Below are positions 6,588 through 14,546 of a DNA stretch of 14,818 bases, piece after piece. The notes beneath the pieces were generated by a model. It saw only the letters and a list, made by a program, of their open reading frames with translations. It ran no database searches and was not told the origin of the DNA. The stretch is from the NCBI GenBank assembly GCA_000432015.1, contig HF985395.1, positions 1 through 14,818 on the forward strand, in the 5' to 3' direction. Both the position numbers and the translations under genes were made by a program. The stretch is from Clostridium sp. CAG:1024 (lineage in GTDB: Bacteria; Bacillota; Clostridia; Christensenellales; CAG-138). The first letter of the stretch is position 1; each line of letters starts with the position of its first letter.

Positions 6588-8339
6588 ATGAGCAAGACCC
6601 TGAACAAAGTTCTGGCGCTCGTGTTGGCGCTCGCCATGGCGTTCGCTCTGGTTGCATGCCAGACGACTACGCCGACCACCGAGCCCACGGATGCAGCAAC
6701 GACTGAGCCAGCAACCGAGCCCGCCACGGAAGAAAAGCCCTCGACCCTCGTCGTCGGCTATTCCCCCTTCTCCGAGAAGTTCAGCCCCTTCTTCTCCAAG
6801 ACCGCCTATGACCAGGATGCGTACACCATGACGCAGGTCGGCCTGATCGGCAACGACCGCGCAGGCAACCTGATCCTGAAGGGCATCGAGGGCGAGACCG
6901 TTGATTACAACGGCAAGGACTACTTCTATGATGGCATCGCGGATACCGACATCGTTCAGAACGACGACGGCACCGTGGATTACAACATCAAGATCCGTGA
7001 CGACATCGTCTTCTCCGACGGCACGCCGATGACCATCGACGACGTCATCTTCAACATGTACGTTCTGTCCGATCCGACCTACGACGGCAGCAGCACGTTC
7101 TATGCTGTTCCGATCGAGGGCATGGCGGAGTATCGTGCGGGCATGGAACTGCTCAGCAACATGATCGTTGCGGCGGGTCCGGACAACACGGATTTCACCT
7201 ACTGGACCGAGGACGAGCAGAAGGCGTACTGGGATGCGTTCTGGGCAGCGGGCGAGGGCTTCGCGCAGGAGATCGCGGATTACTGCAAGAACTACGGTGC
7301 GACCAACGTCTCCGAGGGCGCGGCGCTGTGGGGCTTTGAGGGCCTCGCCGCAGATGCGACCGCCGCTGATTTCTTCAAGGCGATCGTCGATAAGTACGGC
7401 TACGATGTGTCCGACGACGGTATCAACGCCGAGACCGCAGGCAGCGCCATCACCGACCTGATCAACGCACAGCTCGGCGACAAGGCCGATGCGTATGCCA
7501 AGGGTATTTCCACCGGTGAGAGCGCCGCGAACATCGCGGGCATCAAGAAGACCGGCGACTACAGCATGACCGTGCATTGCACGAAGTTCGAAGCAACCGC
7601 TATCTATCAGCTGGGCGTCTCCGTTGCGCCGATGCACTACTATGGCGACGCTTCCCTGTATGATTATGACAACAACTCCTTCGGTTTCCCGAAGGGTGAC
7701 CTGTCCCTCATCCGCAGCAAGACCACGCACCCCATGGGCGCCGGTCCGTACGTCTTCGAGCAGTATGAAAACGGTGTGATCACCTACCATGCGAACGAGC
7801 TCTATTACAAGGGCACGCCGAAGACCCAGTACCTCCTGTTCCAGGAAGGCTCCGACGGCGATAAGCTGGCGGGCGTCGTTTCCGGTCAGTTCGACGTCAC
7901 CGACCCGAGCTTCAGCCAGTCCACGGTCGACTCCATCAAGGAGTACAACGGCGGCGAGCTGACGGGCTCCGTCGTCACCACCGACACGGTCGATTACCTG
8001 ACACGGTCGATAACCTCGGTTACGGCTACATCGGCGTCTGCGCCGCAACGGTCAACGTCGGCGGCGACAAGGCCAGCGACGCCTCCAAGGATCTGCGCAA
8101 GGCATTTGCCACGCTGTTCTCCGTATATCGCGATACGGTCATCAACTCCTACTACGGCGAGCGTGCGAGCGTCATCCAGTACCCGATCTCCAACACCTCC
8201 TGGGCAGCGCCGCGTCCGGCCGATGAGGGCTACGAAATCGCCTACTCCAAGAGCGTTGAAGGCAACCCGCTCTACACCGAGGACATGTCGGAAGAGCAGA
8301 AGTACGATGCAGCGCTTGCAGCGGCGGTCGGATACCTGA
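6588..8339 (+). CDS. Open frame of the binding protein's first part (through the frameshift)
   Basis: As the DNA stands, translation from 6588 gives 583 residues. The first 470 are genuine binding-protein sequence (lipoprotein signal, linker, lobe 1 and part of lobe 2). The last 113 or so, beginning at about DYLTRSITSVTATSASAPQR, are an out-of-frame Arg/Ser/Thr-rich tail of no family character. Such a product would be exported and lipidated but would lack the second lobe, so it is unlikely to bind ligand properly. Confidence 0.6.
   Translation: MSKTLNKVLALVLALAMAFALVACQTTTPTTEPTDAATTEPATEPATEEKPSTLVVGYSPFSEKFSPFFSKTAYDQDAYTMTQVGLIGNDRAGNLILKGIEGETVDYNGKDYFYDGIADTDIVQNDDGTVDYNIKIRDDIVFSDGTPMTIDDVIFNMYVLSDPTYDGSSTFYAVPIEGMAEYRAGMELLSNMIVAAGPDNTDFTYWTEDEQKAYWDAFWAAGEGFAQEIADYCKNYGATNVSEGAALWGFEGLAADATAADFFKAIVDKYGYDVSDDGINAETAGSAITDLINAQLGDKADAYAKGISTGESAANIAGIKKTGDYSMTVHCTKFEATAIYQLGVSVAPMHYYGDASLYDYDNNSFGFPKGDLSLIRSKTTHPMGAGPYVFEQYENGVITYHANELYYKGTPKTQYLLFQEGSDGDKLAGVVSGQFDVTDPSFSQSTVDSIKEYNGGELTGSVVTTDTVDYLTRSITSVTATSASAPQRSTSAATRPATPPRICARHLPRCSPYIAIRSSTPTTASVRASSSTRSPTPPGQRRVRPMRATKSPTPRALKATRSTPRTCRKSRSTMQRLQRRSDT
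7983..8016 (+). repeat. 17-bp imperfect tandem duplication causing a frameshift
   Basis: GACACGGTCGATTACCT (7983-7999) is followed directly by GACACGGTCGATAACCT (8000-8016), one mismatch (T7995 against A8012). Seventeen is not a multiple of three. With a single copy the reading frame joins as ...VTTDTVDNLGYGYIG..., the expected family sequence. Confidence 0.95.
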
Positions 8340-8926
8340 AGGCTGCGGGCTTCACCTATGACGAAGCGGCCGGCAAGTTCACGGCTGCGCCCGACGGAGC
8401 AAGCCTCGTTTACGAGGTCATGATCCCTGCGGACGGCATTGGCGATCACCCGGCATACGGCATCCTGACCAACGCGAAGGAAGCGCTGGCCAAGATCGGC
8501 ATCACGCTTGAGATCACCGACCTTACCAACTCCTCCGACCTCTGGACGGCTCTGGAGTCCGGCAACTGCCAGATGTGGGCAGCGGCTTGGGACGCAACGA
8601 TCGATCCCGATATGTATCAGGTCTATCACAGCTCCAACATCTACGGCCTGCCGGGCAGCACCGAGTCCAACCACTACAGCATCCAGGATGCGAAGCTCGA
8701 TGAGCTCATCATGGCTGCTCGTGAGAGCGCGGATCAGAGCTACCGCAAGGCGACCTACAAGCAGTGCCTCGACATCATCCTCGACTGGGGCGTTGAGATC
8801 CCGACCTATCAGCGGCAGAACGCGGTCATCTTCTCCACGGAGCGTGTCAACATGGAGACCATGACGCCTGACATCACCACGTTCTACGGCTGGTTCAGCG
8901 AGATCGAGAACATCGAGGTCTATTGA
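8285..8926 (+). CDS. C-terminal fragment of the same binding protein
   Basis: The 213 residues from an internal ATG are the true C-terminal part of the binding protein, with AAGFTYDEAAGKF, GIGDHPAYGILTNAKEALAK, LESGNCQMWAAAWDATIDPD and the family-typical RKATYKQCLDIILDWGVEIP ending. The frame is in fact open from about 8000 upward, so this ATG is internal to the gene. Only GAGG two bases upstream resembles a ribosome site. It has no signal peptide and is best treated as part of the frameshifted gene. Confidence 0.6.
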   Translation: MSEEQKYDAALAAAVGYLKAAGFTYDEAAGKFTAAPDGASLVYEVMIPADGIGDHPAYGILTNAKEALAKIGITLEITDLTNSSDLWTALESGNCQMWAAAWDATIDPDMYQVYHSSNIYGLPGSTESNHYSIQDAKLDELIMAARESADQSYRKATYKQCLDIILDWGVEIPTYQRQNAVIFSTERVNMETMTPDITTFYGWFSEIENIEVY

Positions 8927-8992
8927 GAAACCGAGCGGTTCTGAGCCGGCGTTCCGAATGGAGCGTCGAAAACGATAGCTGAATACCAGTTA

Positions 8993-9023
8993 AGACCATG
9001 GGCGCGATTCGCGCCCATGGTCT
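8993..9023 (+). other. Large perfect hairpin 1 between binding protein and permease genes
   Basis: AGACCATGGGCGCGA (8993-9007) and TCGCGCCCATGGTCT (9009-9023) are exact inverted repeats around one base, realistically 13 bp with a small loop. No T-run follows. In this position such hairpins often protect the binding-protein mRNA or lower expression of the downstream permeases; that role is inferred. Confidence 0.8.
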
Positions 9024-9026
9024 GCG

Positions 9027-9078
9027 CGGTTTGATATGCGCCGAACGCACAAAATGCGCTGCGGCGCATATCAAACCG
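9027..9078 (+). other. Large hairpin 2 between binding protein and permease genes
   Basis: A perfect 17-bp stem: CGGTTTGATATGCGCCG (9027-9043) with CGGCGCATATCAAACCG (9062-9078). The 18-base loop holds a small inner stem, CGCA with TGCG. It starts three bases after hairpin 1 and has no T-run, so it is not a standard terminator. The rest of the 240-base gap (8927-9166) shows no gene. Confidence 0.8.
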
Positions 9079-9166
9079 GGTAAACTGCCGAAGAACACGG
9101 CATCCGGAGGAATGGGGCCGGTCATACTCATTCGAAGAAAACAGAAAATGGTGGGTGGTAACTGAC

Positions 9167-10156
9167 ATGGGTGAATTTCTCATCAAGCGTATCCTATTGT
9201 GTCTTTTGATCTTATTCTTTGTAATGTTCATTGTCTACGCGCTGATGTTCTCTCTGCCGACGAGCTATGTAGAGACGATGGCACGTGAGCTTGCGACCAA
9301 ACCGGGCAGTTTGAAGTCCGCCTCGGAATGGCTCGCGGAGTTAAACGCATCCTATGGATTTGACCGCGGCGTTGTCGGCGGATACTTCCATTGGCTCGGC
9401 AGCGTTGTCAAGGGCGACTTTGGCGACAGCTGGTATTGGACGGTTCCCGTAACGCAGAAGCTCAACGACACGGTCTGGGTCAGCTTCTGGATGGGACTGA
9501 TCGCCTTCATTCTTGAAGTGGCGATCGCGATCCCGCTTGGTGTGACCGCTGCGCGCAAGCAATACAGCGTCACGGACTATGCGGTGACGGTTTTCGGACT
9601 CATTGGTATTTCAATGCCGACATTCTTTACGGCCACCATTTATAAATTGATTTTTAGCGTCAAGCTGGGCTGGTTCGATATTGGCGGTATGCAGGGACGC
9701 AATTATCATCTGCTGTCGCCGACGGGGCAGTTCTTTGACGTGTGTCTGCATTTTGTGCTGCCGATCCTGACTCTCGTTACGGTCAGCATCGGTTCGCTCA
9801 TGCGCTATACGCGCACAAACATGCTCGAGGTGCTGAGCTCGGATTATATCCGTACCGCGCGTGCGAAGGGACTGTCCGAGAAGAAGGTCATCAATCATCA
9901 TGCCTTCCGCAACACGCTCATCCCGCTCGTTACCATCCTCGGCGGCTCGCTGCCCGGTCTGTTCTCCGGCGCGCTGATCACGGAGACGTTGTTTGCGATT
10001 CGCGGCATCGGCTATGCGTCGTATCATTCCATGATCAACGGCGATATTCCGTTTACGATGTTCTATCTGGCGTTCCTGTCCATTCTGACCTTGCTCGGCA
10101 ATCTGATCTCGGACATCTTGTACGCCGTTGTTGACCCGCGCGTACGTGTGCATTAA
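9167..10156 (+). CDS. oppB: ABC transporter permease, OppB/DppB type
   Basis: First membrane subunit of a peptide/nickel-type importer. The 329 residues have the standard OppB layout: an N-terminal helix (about 9-29), an extracytoplasmic stretch with LNASYGFDRGVVGGYFHWLG and VKGDFGDSWYWTVPV, then five more helices in the transport domain. The EAA loop that contacts the ATPase is at about 221-241 (EVLSSDYIRTARAKGLSEKK), and the protein ends in the family-typical LYAVVDPRVRV. Length is normal for the family. The ATG at 9167 is chosen because GGTGGT lies seven bases upstream; a GTG at 9155 would overlap that site and add four residues. It is 17 bases ahead of the OppC-like gene. The name follows the family; the substrate is not known. 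Confidence 0.93.
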   Translation: MGEFLIKRILLCLLILFFVMFIVYALMFSLPTSYVETMARELATKPGSLKSASEWLAELNASYGFDRGVVGGYFHWLGSVVKGDFGDSWYWTVPVTQKLNDTVWVSFWMGLIAFILEVAIAIPLGVTAARKQYSVTDYAVTVFGLIGISMPTFFTATIYKLIFSVKLGWFDIGGMQGRNYHLLSPTGQFFDVCLHFVLPILTLVTVSIGSLMRYTRTNMLEVLSSDYIRTARAKGLSEKKVINHHAFRNTLIPLVTILGGSLPGLFSGALITETLFAIRGIGYASYHSMINGDIPFTMFYLAFLSILTLLGNLISDILYAVVDPRVRVH

Positions 10157-10173
10157 GAAGGGAGGGAATCGCG

Positions 10174-12252
10174 ATGGAAATGAAAAAACGAAATACCAAC
10201 AGTCTGAACGAGACCCTCAAAAAGCGTGAGGCCGCAGAGCGCGAGCGTCTGATGAACGAGGTGCAGGACGGCGAAGAAAAGGTCATGGCGCTCGACGATA
10301 CGCAGCGCGTTAAGGTCCTGTCCCCCGGCCGCCTCGTTATGAAGCGCTTTTTCCGCAATAAACTCGCCATAATCGGCCTTGCGGTGCTGATCTTCATGTT
10401 CGTTTTTGCGTTTATCTGCCCGCTGTTCTATCCCTATTCGCAGACGCAGATTTTTTACAAGTACGGCAAACTGGTCGTTGACTACGCCAGCGCGACGGAG
10501 CGCAAGGAATCCACGGTCTATGACCCGAACACCGGGATCGACGTCCATTATTCCGTTTTGAACCGCATGGACTCCTACATCAGCGAGATGGAGGGGAAGG
10601 GCGAGGCGGAAATGAGCGTTACCGACACGGACGGTGCAGAATATGTCGTCAATAAGCTGGGCGACCGTGTGTATTCCCTGTCCGCAAGCGAAACGCGTCC
10701 GGTAGCGAACTATTTTGAGAAGGCGACCGTTGCAAGCTACAACAAACTCGGCAATTCGTTTACTTGGAATAACGGCGCATTGTCCGAGGAGTTCCAAGCG
10801 GCCGCAAGCAAGGCTGTTCAGGACGGAAAAGAGACCTTCCGCTGCGAGGGCGAGCAGTATACCATCACCATGCAGAAGAAGAACCGGTATTCCATCACCC
10901 GCTCGAATTCCGGCGTGGAGTTTATCGGGCGCAGACTGGGCGACGGGTTCAAGGCTGAAGCGGATGCGGCGATCGCGGCCGGACAGAAGAGCTTCGAGTT
11001 CGATGGAACCACCTATAGGCTCCGCGCACAGGCGGGCGGCTATCTGATCTATACAGAGGGCGCGCGCAATATCGCGAGGATCGCCTCGACCTTTGTTTTC
11101 AATAATTACGACAACACAGTGCAGATCTCGGACGACGTGAAGGCGCAGGCGCTGCTTGCACTGTACGGCGACGGCCGGTTCAGCGTGGACGGCACGAACT
11201 ACAGCATCGCAAAAAAGAACGGCAAGATCATTCTGAGCGGTGCAAACGGAGAGATCGCAGAGCTCAGCAACTATTCCGTTCGCCGCTATTCCGGTCAGGA
11301 CACGCTGGATCTCGCCTTCAAGGAAAAGGTCGCAGAGGTCATCGATGAGATGATCGCAAACGGACAGACCAAAACGTCGTTCGTATTCAGCCTGCCCGCA
11401 ATGGACGCGGAAGCAAACTATATCTACGACGAGAACGGCAAGCTCACCTACGAGGACACGAATCTGACCGTGACCCGTACCACCACGCAGTATGTCATCA
11501 ACTGCGAGCAGACGACCTACCTTATCGATATCCACGCAAGACCGAGCAAGGAGCATTGGCTCGGCACCGACGGCGACGGTATGGACCTGCTGGCACGCGC
11601 CATGTACGGCGGCCGCATTTCACTGATGGTCGGCTTCGTCGTCGTACTTCTTGAGACTTTCCTCGGCATCATTCTGGGCGGCCTTGCGGGCTTCTTCGGC
11701 GGCTGGGTCGATACGCTCATTATGCGACTCGTCGATGTGTTCTACTGCATCCCGAGTATGCCGATCCTGATCATTATGGGCGCGTTCTTCGATGCACTCA
11801 AGATGAACGCCTATGTGCGACTGATCTGGCTCATGGCCATTCTGGGCATTCTCGGCTGGGCGGGCGTTGCGCGTCTTGTCCGCGGTCAGATTTTGTCGCT
11901 CCGTGAGCAGGAGTTCATGGTTGCGGAAGAAGCGACGGGTATGCGCGCAGGCAAGCGCATTTTCCGCCACCTCGTTCCGAACGTTATGCCGCAGCTGATC
12001 GTTTCCGCGACGATGGGCCTCGGCAGCGTTATCATCACCGAGTCAACGCTTTCCTTCCTGGGCCTTGGCGTCAAGCACCCGCTTGCGACCTGGGGCAACA
12101 TGATCAACTCGGTGACGGGTTCGTCCGAGGACATGATCCGTTATGCGTACATCTGGGTTCCGATCGGCCTGCTGATCTGCCTTACGGTTATCGCCTTTAA
12201 CTTTGTCGGCGACGGTCTGCGCGACGCCTTTGACCCGAAGATGAAGCAGTAA
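10174..12252 (+). CDS. oppC: ABC transporter permease, OppC/DppC type, with large extracytoplasmic insert
   Basis: Partner membrane subunit of the importer. A charged N-terminal cytoplasmic region (1-60, probably helical) leads to the typical LSPGRLVMKRFFRNKLAIIG entry and helix 1 (about 64-84). The canonical OppC sequence resumes only at HWLGTDGDGMDLLARAMYGG (461-480), followed by the remaining helices, an EAA loop at about 579-600 (QEFMVAEEATGMRAGKRIFR) and the end VGDGLRDAFDPKMK. Usual family length is about 300-350 residues; this has 692. About 330 extra residues (roughly 95-455) lie between helix 1 and helix 2, a loop that faces outside. They contain related repeats. GGGAGG precedes the ATG. 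The downstream ATPase gene begins 13 bases after the stop. A sequencing artefact is unlikely because one frame covers everything. Confidence 0.93.
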   Translation: MEMKKRNTNSLNETLKKREAAERERLMNEVQDGEEKVMALDDTQRVKVLSPGRLVMKRFFRNKLAIIGLAVLIFMFVFAFICPLFYPYSQTQIFYKYGKLVVDYASATERKESTVYDPNTGIDVHYSVLNRMDSYISEMEGKGEAEMSVTDTDGAEYVVNKLGDRVYSLSASETRPVANYFEKATVASYNKLGNSFTWNNGALSEEFQAAASKAVQDGKETFRCEGEQYTITMQKKNRYSITRSNSGVEFIGRRLGDGFKAEADAAIAAGQKSFEFDGTTYRLRAQAGGYLIYTEGARNIARIASTFVFNNYDNTVQISDDVKAQALLALYGDGRFSVDGTNYSIAKKNGKIILSGANGEIAELSNYSVRRYSGQDTLDLAFKEKVAEVIDEMIANGQTKTSFVFSLPAMDAEANYIYDENGKLTYEDTNLTVTRTTTQYVINCEQTTYLIDIHARPSKEHWLGTDGDGMDLLARAMYGGRISLMVGFVVVLLETFLGIILGGLAGFFGGWVDTLIMRLVDVFYCIPSMPILIIMGAFFDALKMNAYVRLIWLMAILGILGWAGVARLVRGQILSLREQEFMVAEEATGMRAGKRIFRHLVPNVMPQLIVSATMGLGSVIITESTLSFLGLGVKHPLATWGNMINSVTGSSEDMIRYAYIWVPIGLLICLTVIAFNFVGDGLRDAFDPKMKQ
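10555..11532 (+). repeat. Internal protein repeats in the OppC-like insert
   Basis: Within residues 128-453 of the permease a unit recurs: an amphipathic helix rich in Ala/Glu, then F-x-x-[DE]-G-x-x-Y and a beta-like strand. Clear copies are FRCEGEQY (222-229), FEFDGTTY (274-281) and FSVDGTNY (336-343). A weaker one has DGAEY (153-157), and a degenerate one lies at about 378-450. The D/E-G steps are 72, 52 and 62 residues apart. The repeats are divergent at DNA level, so they are old. Confidence 0.72.
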
Positions 12253-12265
12253 GGAGGACAGAACG

Positions 12266-13447
12266 ATGGCAAAGAGAAAGAATGCGTCCTACATCTCCGG
12301 TAAGGAATCCAAAGAGATCTCGCGCTTTAACCGCAAGCTGACGCGCAAGCTCGAGAAGCAGCGCGCGGCGAACGCAGCGAATCCCGCGGCCTATACGACG
12401 ACCATGCACGACGAGAATAACATCGTCGAGTTCGATAATGTCTGCACTTATTTCTTCACGGACATCGGCACCTGCAAGGCGGTAGACGGCGTGACCTTCA
12501 ATGTGCCGAAACGCACGACCGTCGGTATCGTCGGTGAGTCGGGCTGCGGCAAGAGCGTCACAAGCCTGTCGCTCATGCAGCTGCTCCAACGTCCGCAGGG
12601 TCAGACAGTCGGCGGCGAGATCCGCTTCAACATGGGCAACGGCAAAGCTTATAATATCGTGAATACGCCGACCGAGGAAATGATGAAGATCCGCGGCAAT
12701 CACATGTCCATGATCTTCCAGGAGCCGATGACGAGCCTGAACCCCGTGTTCCGCTGCGGCGCGCAGGTCGATGAGGTCATCACGCTGCACAATCCGGAGA
12801 TGAGCCGCGAGCAGGTGAAAGCGCGCTCCATTGAAATGATCAATATGGTCGGTATCGCAAATGCCGAGGGCGTTTACAACATGTATCCGCACGAGCTTTC
12901 GGGCGGTATGCGTCAGCGCGTCATGATCGCAATGGCGCTGGCCTGTTCGCCGGAACTCATCATTGCAGACGAGCCCACGACAGCGCTCGACGTGACGATC
13001 CAAGCACAGATCCTCGATCTGCTGAAGGAACTGAAAGAGAAGATCAACAGCTCCATCATGCTGATCACGCATGACCTTGGCGTCATCTCCAACATGGCAG
13101 ACTATGTTGTCGTCATGTATGCGGGTCGCGTCGTGGAACGCGGGACCACGGAGGATGTGTTCCACCATCCCATTCATCCCTATACGATCGGCCTGATGAA
13201 ATCCAAGCCGGTTGTCGGGAAAAAGGTCGAAAACCTGTACAACATTCCGGGCAACGTTCCGAATCCGGTCAACATGCCCAATTACTGCTATTTCCGCGAT
13301 CGCTGCGAAATGTGCGTGGACAAGTGCCATGGCGAGTACCCGCCGCTTATCCGCGTCAATGATACGCATTTTGTGTCCTGCTGGCGCTATGCGGACGAGG
13401 GCGAGATCCTCGGGTATCCGAAATCTGTAAACGTGGAGGAACTGTAA
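12266..13447 (+). CDS. oppD: Oligopeptide ABC transporter ATP-binding protein, OppD/DppD type
   Basis: Cytoplasmic ATPase that powers the importer. Motifs of the 393-residue protein: Walker A GESGCGKS at 90-97, Q-loop Q152, signature LSGGMRQR at 211-218, Walker B LIIADEP at 231-237, D-loop ALD, switch H269. The peptide-transporter C-terminal domain follows (HPYTIGLMKS, then IPGNVPNPVNMP) with cysteines at 341, 347, 350, 354 and 372; in related DppD proteins such cysteines bind an iron-sulfur cluster. Odd point: the ABC domain starts only at about residue 53, after a Lys/Arg-rich N-terminal extension (3-36) absent from most members. AGGAGG lies upstream of the ATG. It pairs with the next gene, from which it is separated by one base. 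Confidence 0.96.
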   Translation: MAKRKNASYISGKESKEISRFNRKLTRKLEKQRAANAANPAAYTTTMHDENNIVEFDNVCTYFFTDIGTCKAVDGVTFNVPKRTTVGIVGESGCGKSVTSLSLMQLLQRPQGQTVGGEIRFNMGNGKAYNIVNTPTEEMMKIRGNHMSMIFQEPMTSLNPVFRCGAQVDEVITLHNPEMSREQVKARSIEMINMVGIANAEGVYNMYPHELSGGMRQRVMIAMALACSPELIIADEPTTALDVTIQAQILDLLKELKEKINSSIMLITHDLGVISNMADYVVVMYAGRVVERGTTEDVFHHPIHPYTIGLMKSKPVVGKKVENLYNIPGNVPNPVNMPNYCYFRDRCEMCVDKCHGEYPPLIRVNDTHFVSCWRYADEGEILGYPKSVNVEEL

Positions 13448-13448
13448 G

Positions 13449-14546
13449 ATGGAAGAGAAGAAGAACATGACTCCCGCAGCAGAGAATGAATACCTGATCG
13501 AGGTCAAGGATCTCGTCAAGTGGTTCCCGATCAAATCGAGCTTTTTCAAGCGCACGATCGGAAACGTTCGGGCCGTGGATGGCATTTCGTTCAAGATCAA
13601 GCGCGGTCAGACGATGGGTCTCGTCGGCGAGTCCGGCTGCGGGAAATCGACCGCAGGTCGTACCATGCTCCGCCTGATCGAAAAGACGTCCGGCGAGGTC
13701 TGGTTTGACGGACAGGAAATCTCATCCCTGCCGAAGGAAGAGCTGCGCAAACTCCGCCCGCGGATCCAGATCATCTTCCAGGATCCGTATTCGAGCCTTT
13801 CGCCGCGTATCCCGGTCGGTGAGATCATCGGCGAAGCAGTGCGCGAGCATGAGATCGTTGCGCCGGAAGAGTATGATGACTATATTTCCCGCATCATGCG
13901 TGCCTGCGGCTTGCAGGAGTACCACAAGGATCGCTATCCGCATGAGTTTTCCGGCGGACAGCGCCAGCGCATCTGTATCGCGCGCGCTCTTGCGCTGAAC
14001 CCGGACTTTATTGTCTGCGACGAGCCGGTCTCAGCGTTGGACGTGTCGATCCAGGCACAGATCATCAACCTGCTCAAGCAGCTCCAGCGTGACTTTGGCT
14101 TGACATACCTGTTCATTTCACATGACCTTTCTGTTGTCGAGCATATCTCCGACACGGTCGGCGTGATGTATCTCGGCACCATGGTCGAATATGCCGAAAC
14201 GGAGAAAATCTTTGCCAAGCCCCTGCACCCGTATACGCAGGCACTGTTCTCCGCGATCCCTGTACCGGATCCGGATGTGAAGATGAACCGTATCGTGCTC
14301 AAGGGCAGTTTGCCCTCTCCGGCGAACCCGCCGAAGGGCTGCAAATTCCATACCCGCTGCGAGCACTGCATGGATATTTGTACCTACGCCGTGCCGGAAT
14401 GGAACGAGGTCGAGCCCGGCCACTATTGCGCGTGCCATCTCTATGATACACCCGAGCAGCGCAGCGCGGCGGAGGAGATCTTGGAGAAGGATAAGGTGAG
14501 CGGTGAATTCCATGAGCGACAGAAGAAAGAAGAACAGGTACTCTGA
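13449..14546 (+). CDS. oppF: Oligopeptide ABC transporter ATP-binding protein, OppF/DppF type
   Basis: Second ATPase of the heterodimer. The 365-residue protein has Walker A GESGCGKST at 60-68, Q-loop Q111 in QDPYSSLSPR, signature FSGGQRQR at 167-174, Walker B FIVCDEP at 187-193 and switch H225. The C-terminal oligopeptide domain carries LKGSLPSPANPPKGCKFHTR with cysteines 298, 304, 307, 311, 327 and 329, more than the four usually conserved, consistent with a metal or iron-sulfur site. A charged tail (340-365) follows. The start is one base after the oppD stop; GGAGG inside the oppD end lies nine bases upstream, indicating translational coupling. Its 3' end overlaps the start of the small membrane protein gene. 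Confidence 0.96.
   Translation: MEEKKNMTPAAENEYLIEVKDLVKWFPIKSSFFKRTIGNVRAVDGISFKIKRGQTMGLVGESGCGKSTAGRTMLRLIEKTSGEVWFDGQEISSLPKEELRKLRPRIQIIFQDPYSSLSPRIPVGEIIGEAVREHEIVAPEEYDDYISRIMRACGLQEYHKDRYPHEFSGGQRQRICIARALALNPDFIVCDEPVSALDVSIQAQIINLLKQLQRDFGLTYLFISHDLSVVEHISDTVGVMYLGTMVEYAETEKIFAKPLHPYTQALFSAIPVPDPDVKMNRIVLKGSLPSPANPPKGCKFHTRCEHCMDICTYAVPEWNEVEPGHYCACHLYDTPEQRSAAEEILEKDKVSGEFHERQKKEEQVL

Larger units (their letters stand above)
6588..8926 (+). pseudogene. Peptide-type ABC transporter lipoprotein substrate-binding protein, frameshifted
   Basis: Family 5 (oligopeptide/dipeptide/nickel type) extracellular solute-binding protein. The signal peptide ends in lipobox LVAC with lipidated C24, then a Thr/Pro/Glu linker to about 51. 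The mature part starts TLVVGYSPFSEKFSPFF and continues with the family's DGTPMTIDDVIFNMYVLSDPTYDG region. About 130 helical residues (roughly 185-315) are additional to a typical member. The frame breaks at residue 470 through a 17-bp imperfect tandem duplication (7983-8016). Reading on in the new frame gives DNLGYGYIGVCAATVNV and RKAFATLFSVYRDTVINSYYGE, classic second-lobe sequence, to the stop at 8924-8926. Deleting one repeat copy gives a 773-residue protein. GGAGG precedes the ATG by 12 bases. It heads the ABC operon. Substrate is unknown; a peptide is the default guess. Confidence 0.9.

Noticed and set aside
7983..8016. Programmed ribosomal frameshift in the binding protein
   Set aside because: No slippery heptamer or stimulatory structure; a 17-bp duplication explains the break completely.
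6564..8048. 494-residue open frame on the minus strand opposite the binding-protein gene
   Set aside because: Shadow of GC-rich codons on the plus strand; no ribosome site, no family motifs, and the plus strand has a clear lipoprotein and domain sequence.
10153..11556. 467-residue minus-strand open frame opposite the OppC-like gene
   Set aside because: Antisense shadow; the plus-strand frame has permease motifs at both ends and the insert is in the same frame.
12197..13600. 467-residue minus-strand open frame opposite the ATPase gene
   Set aside because: Antisense shadow of an ATPase with complete Walker A, signature and Walker B motifs.
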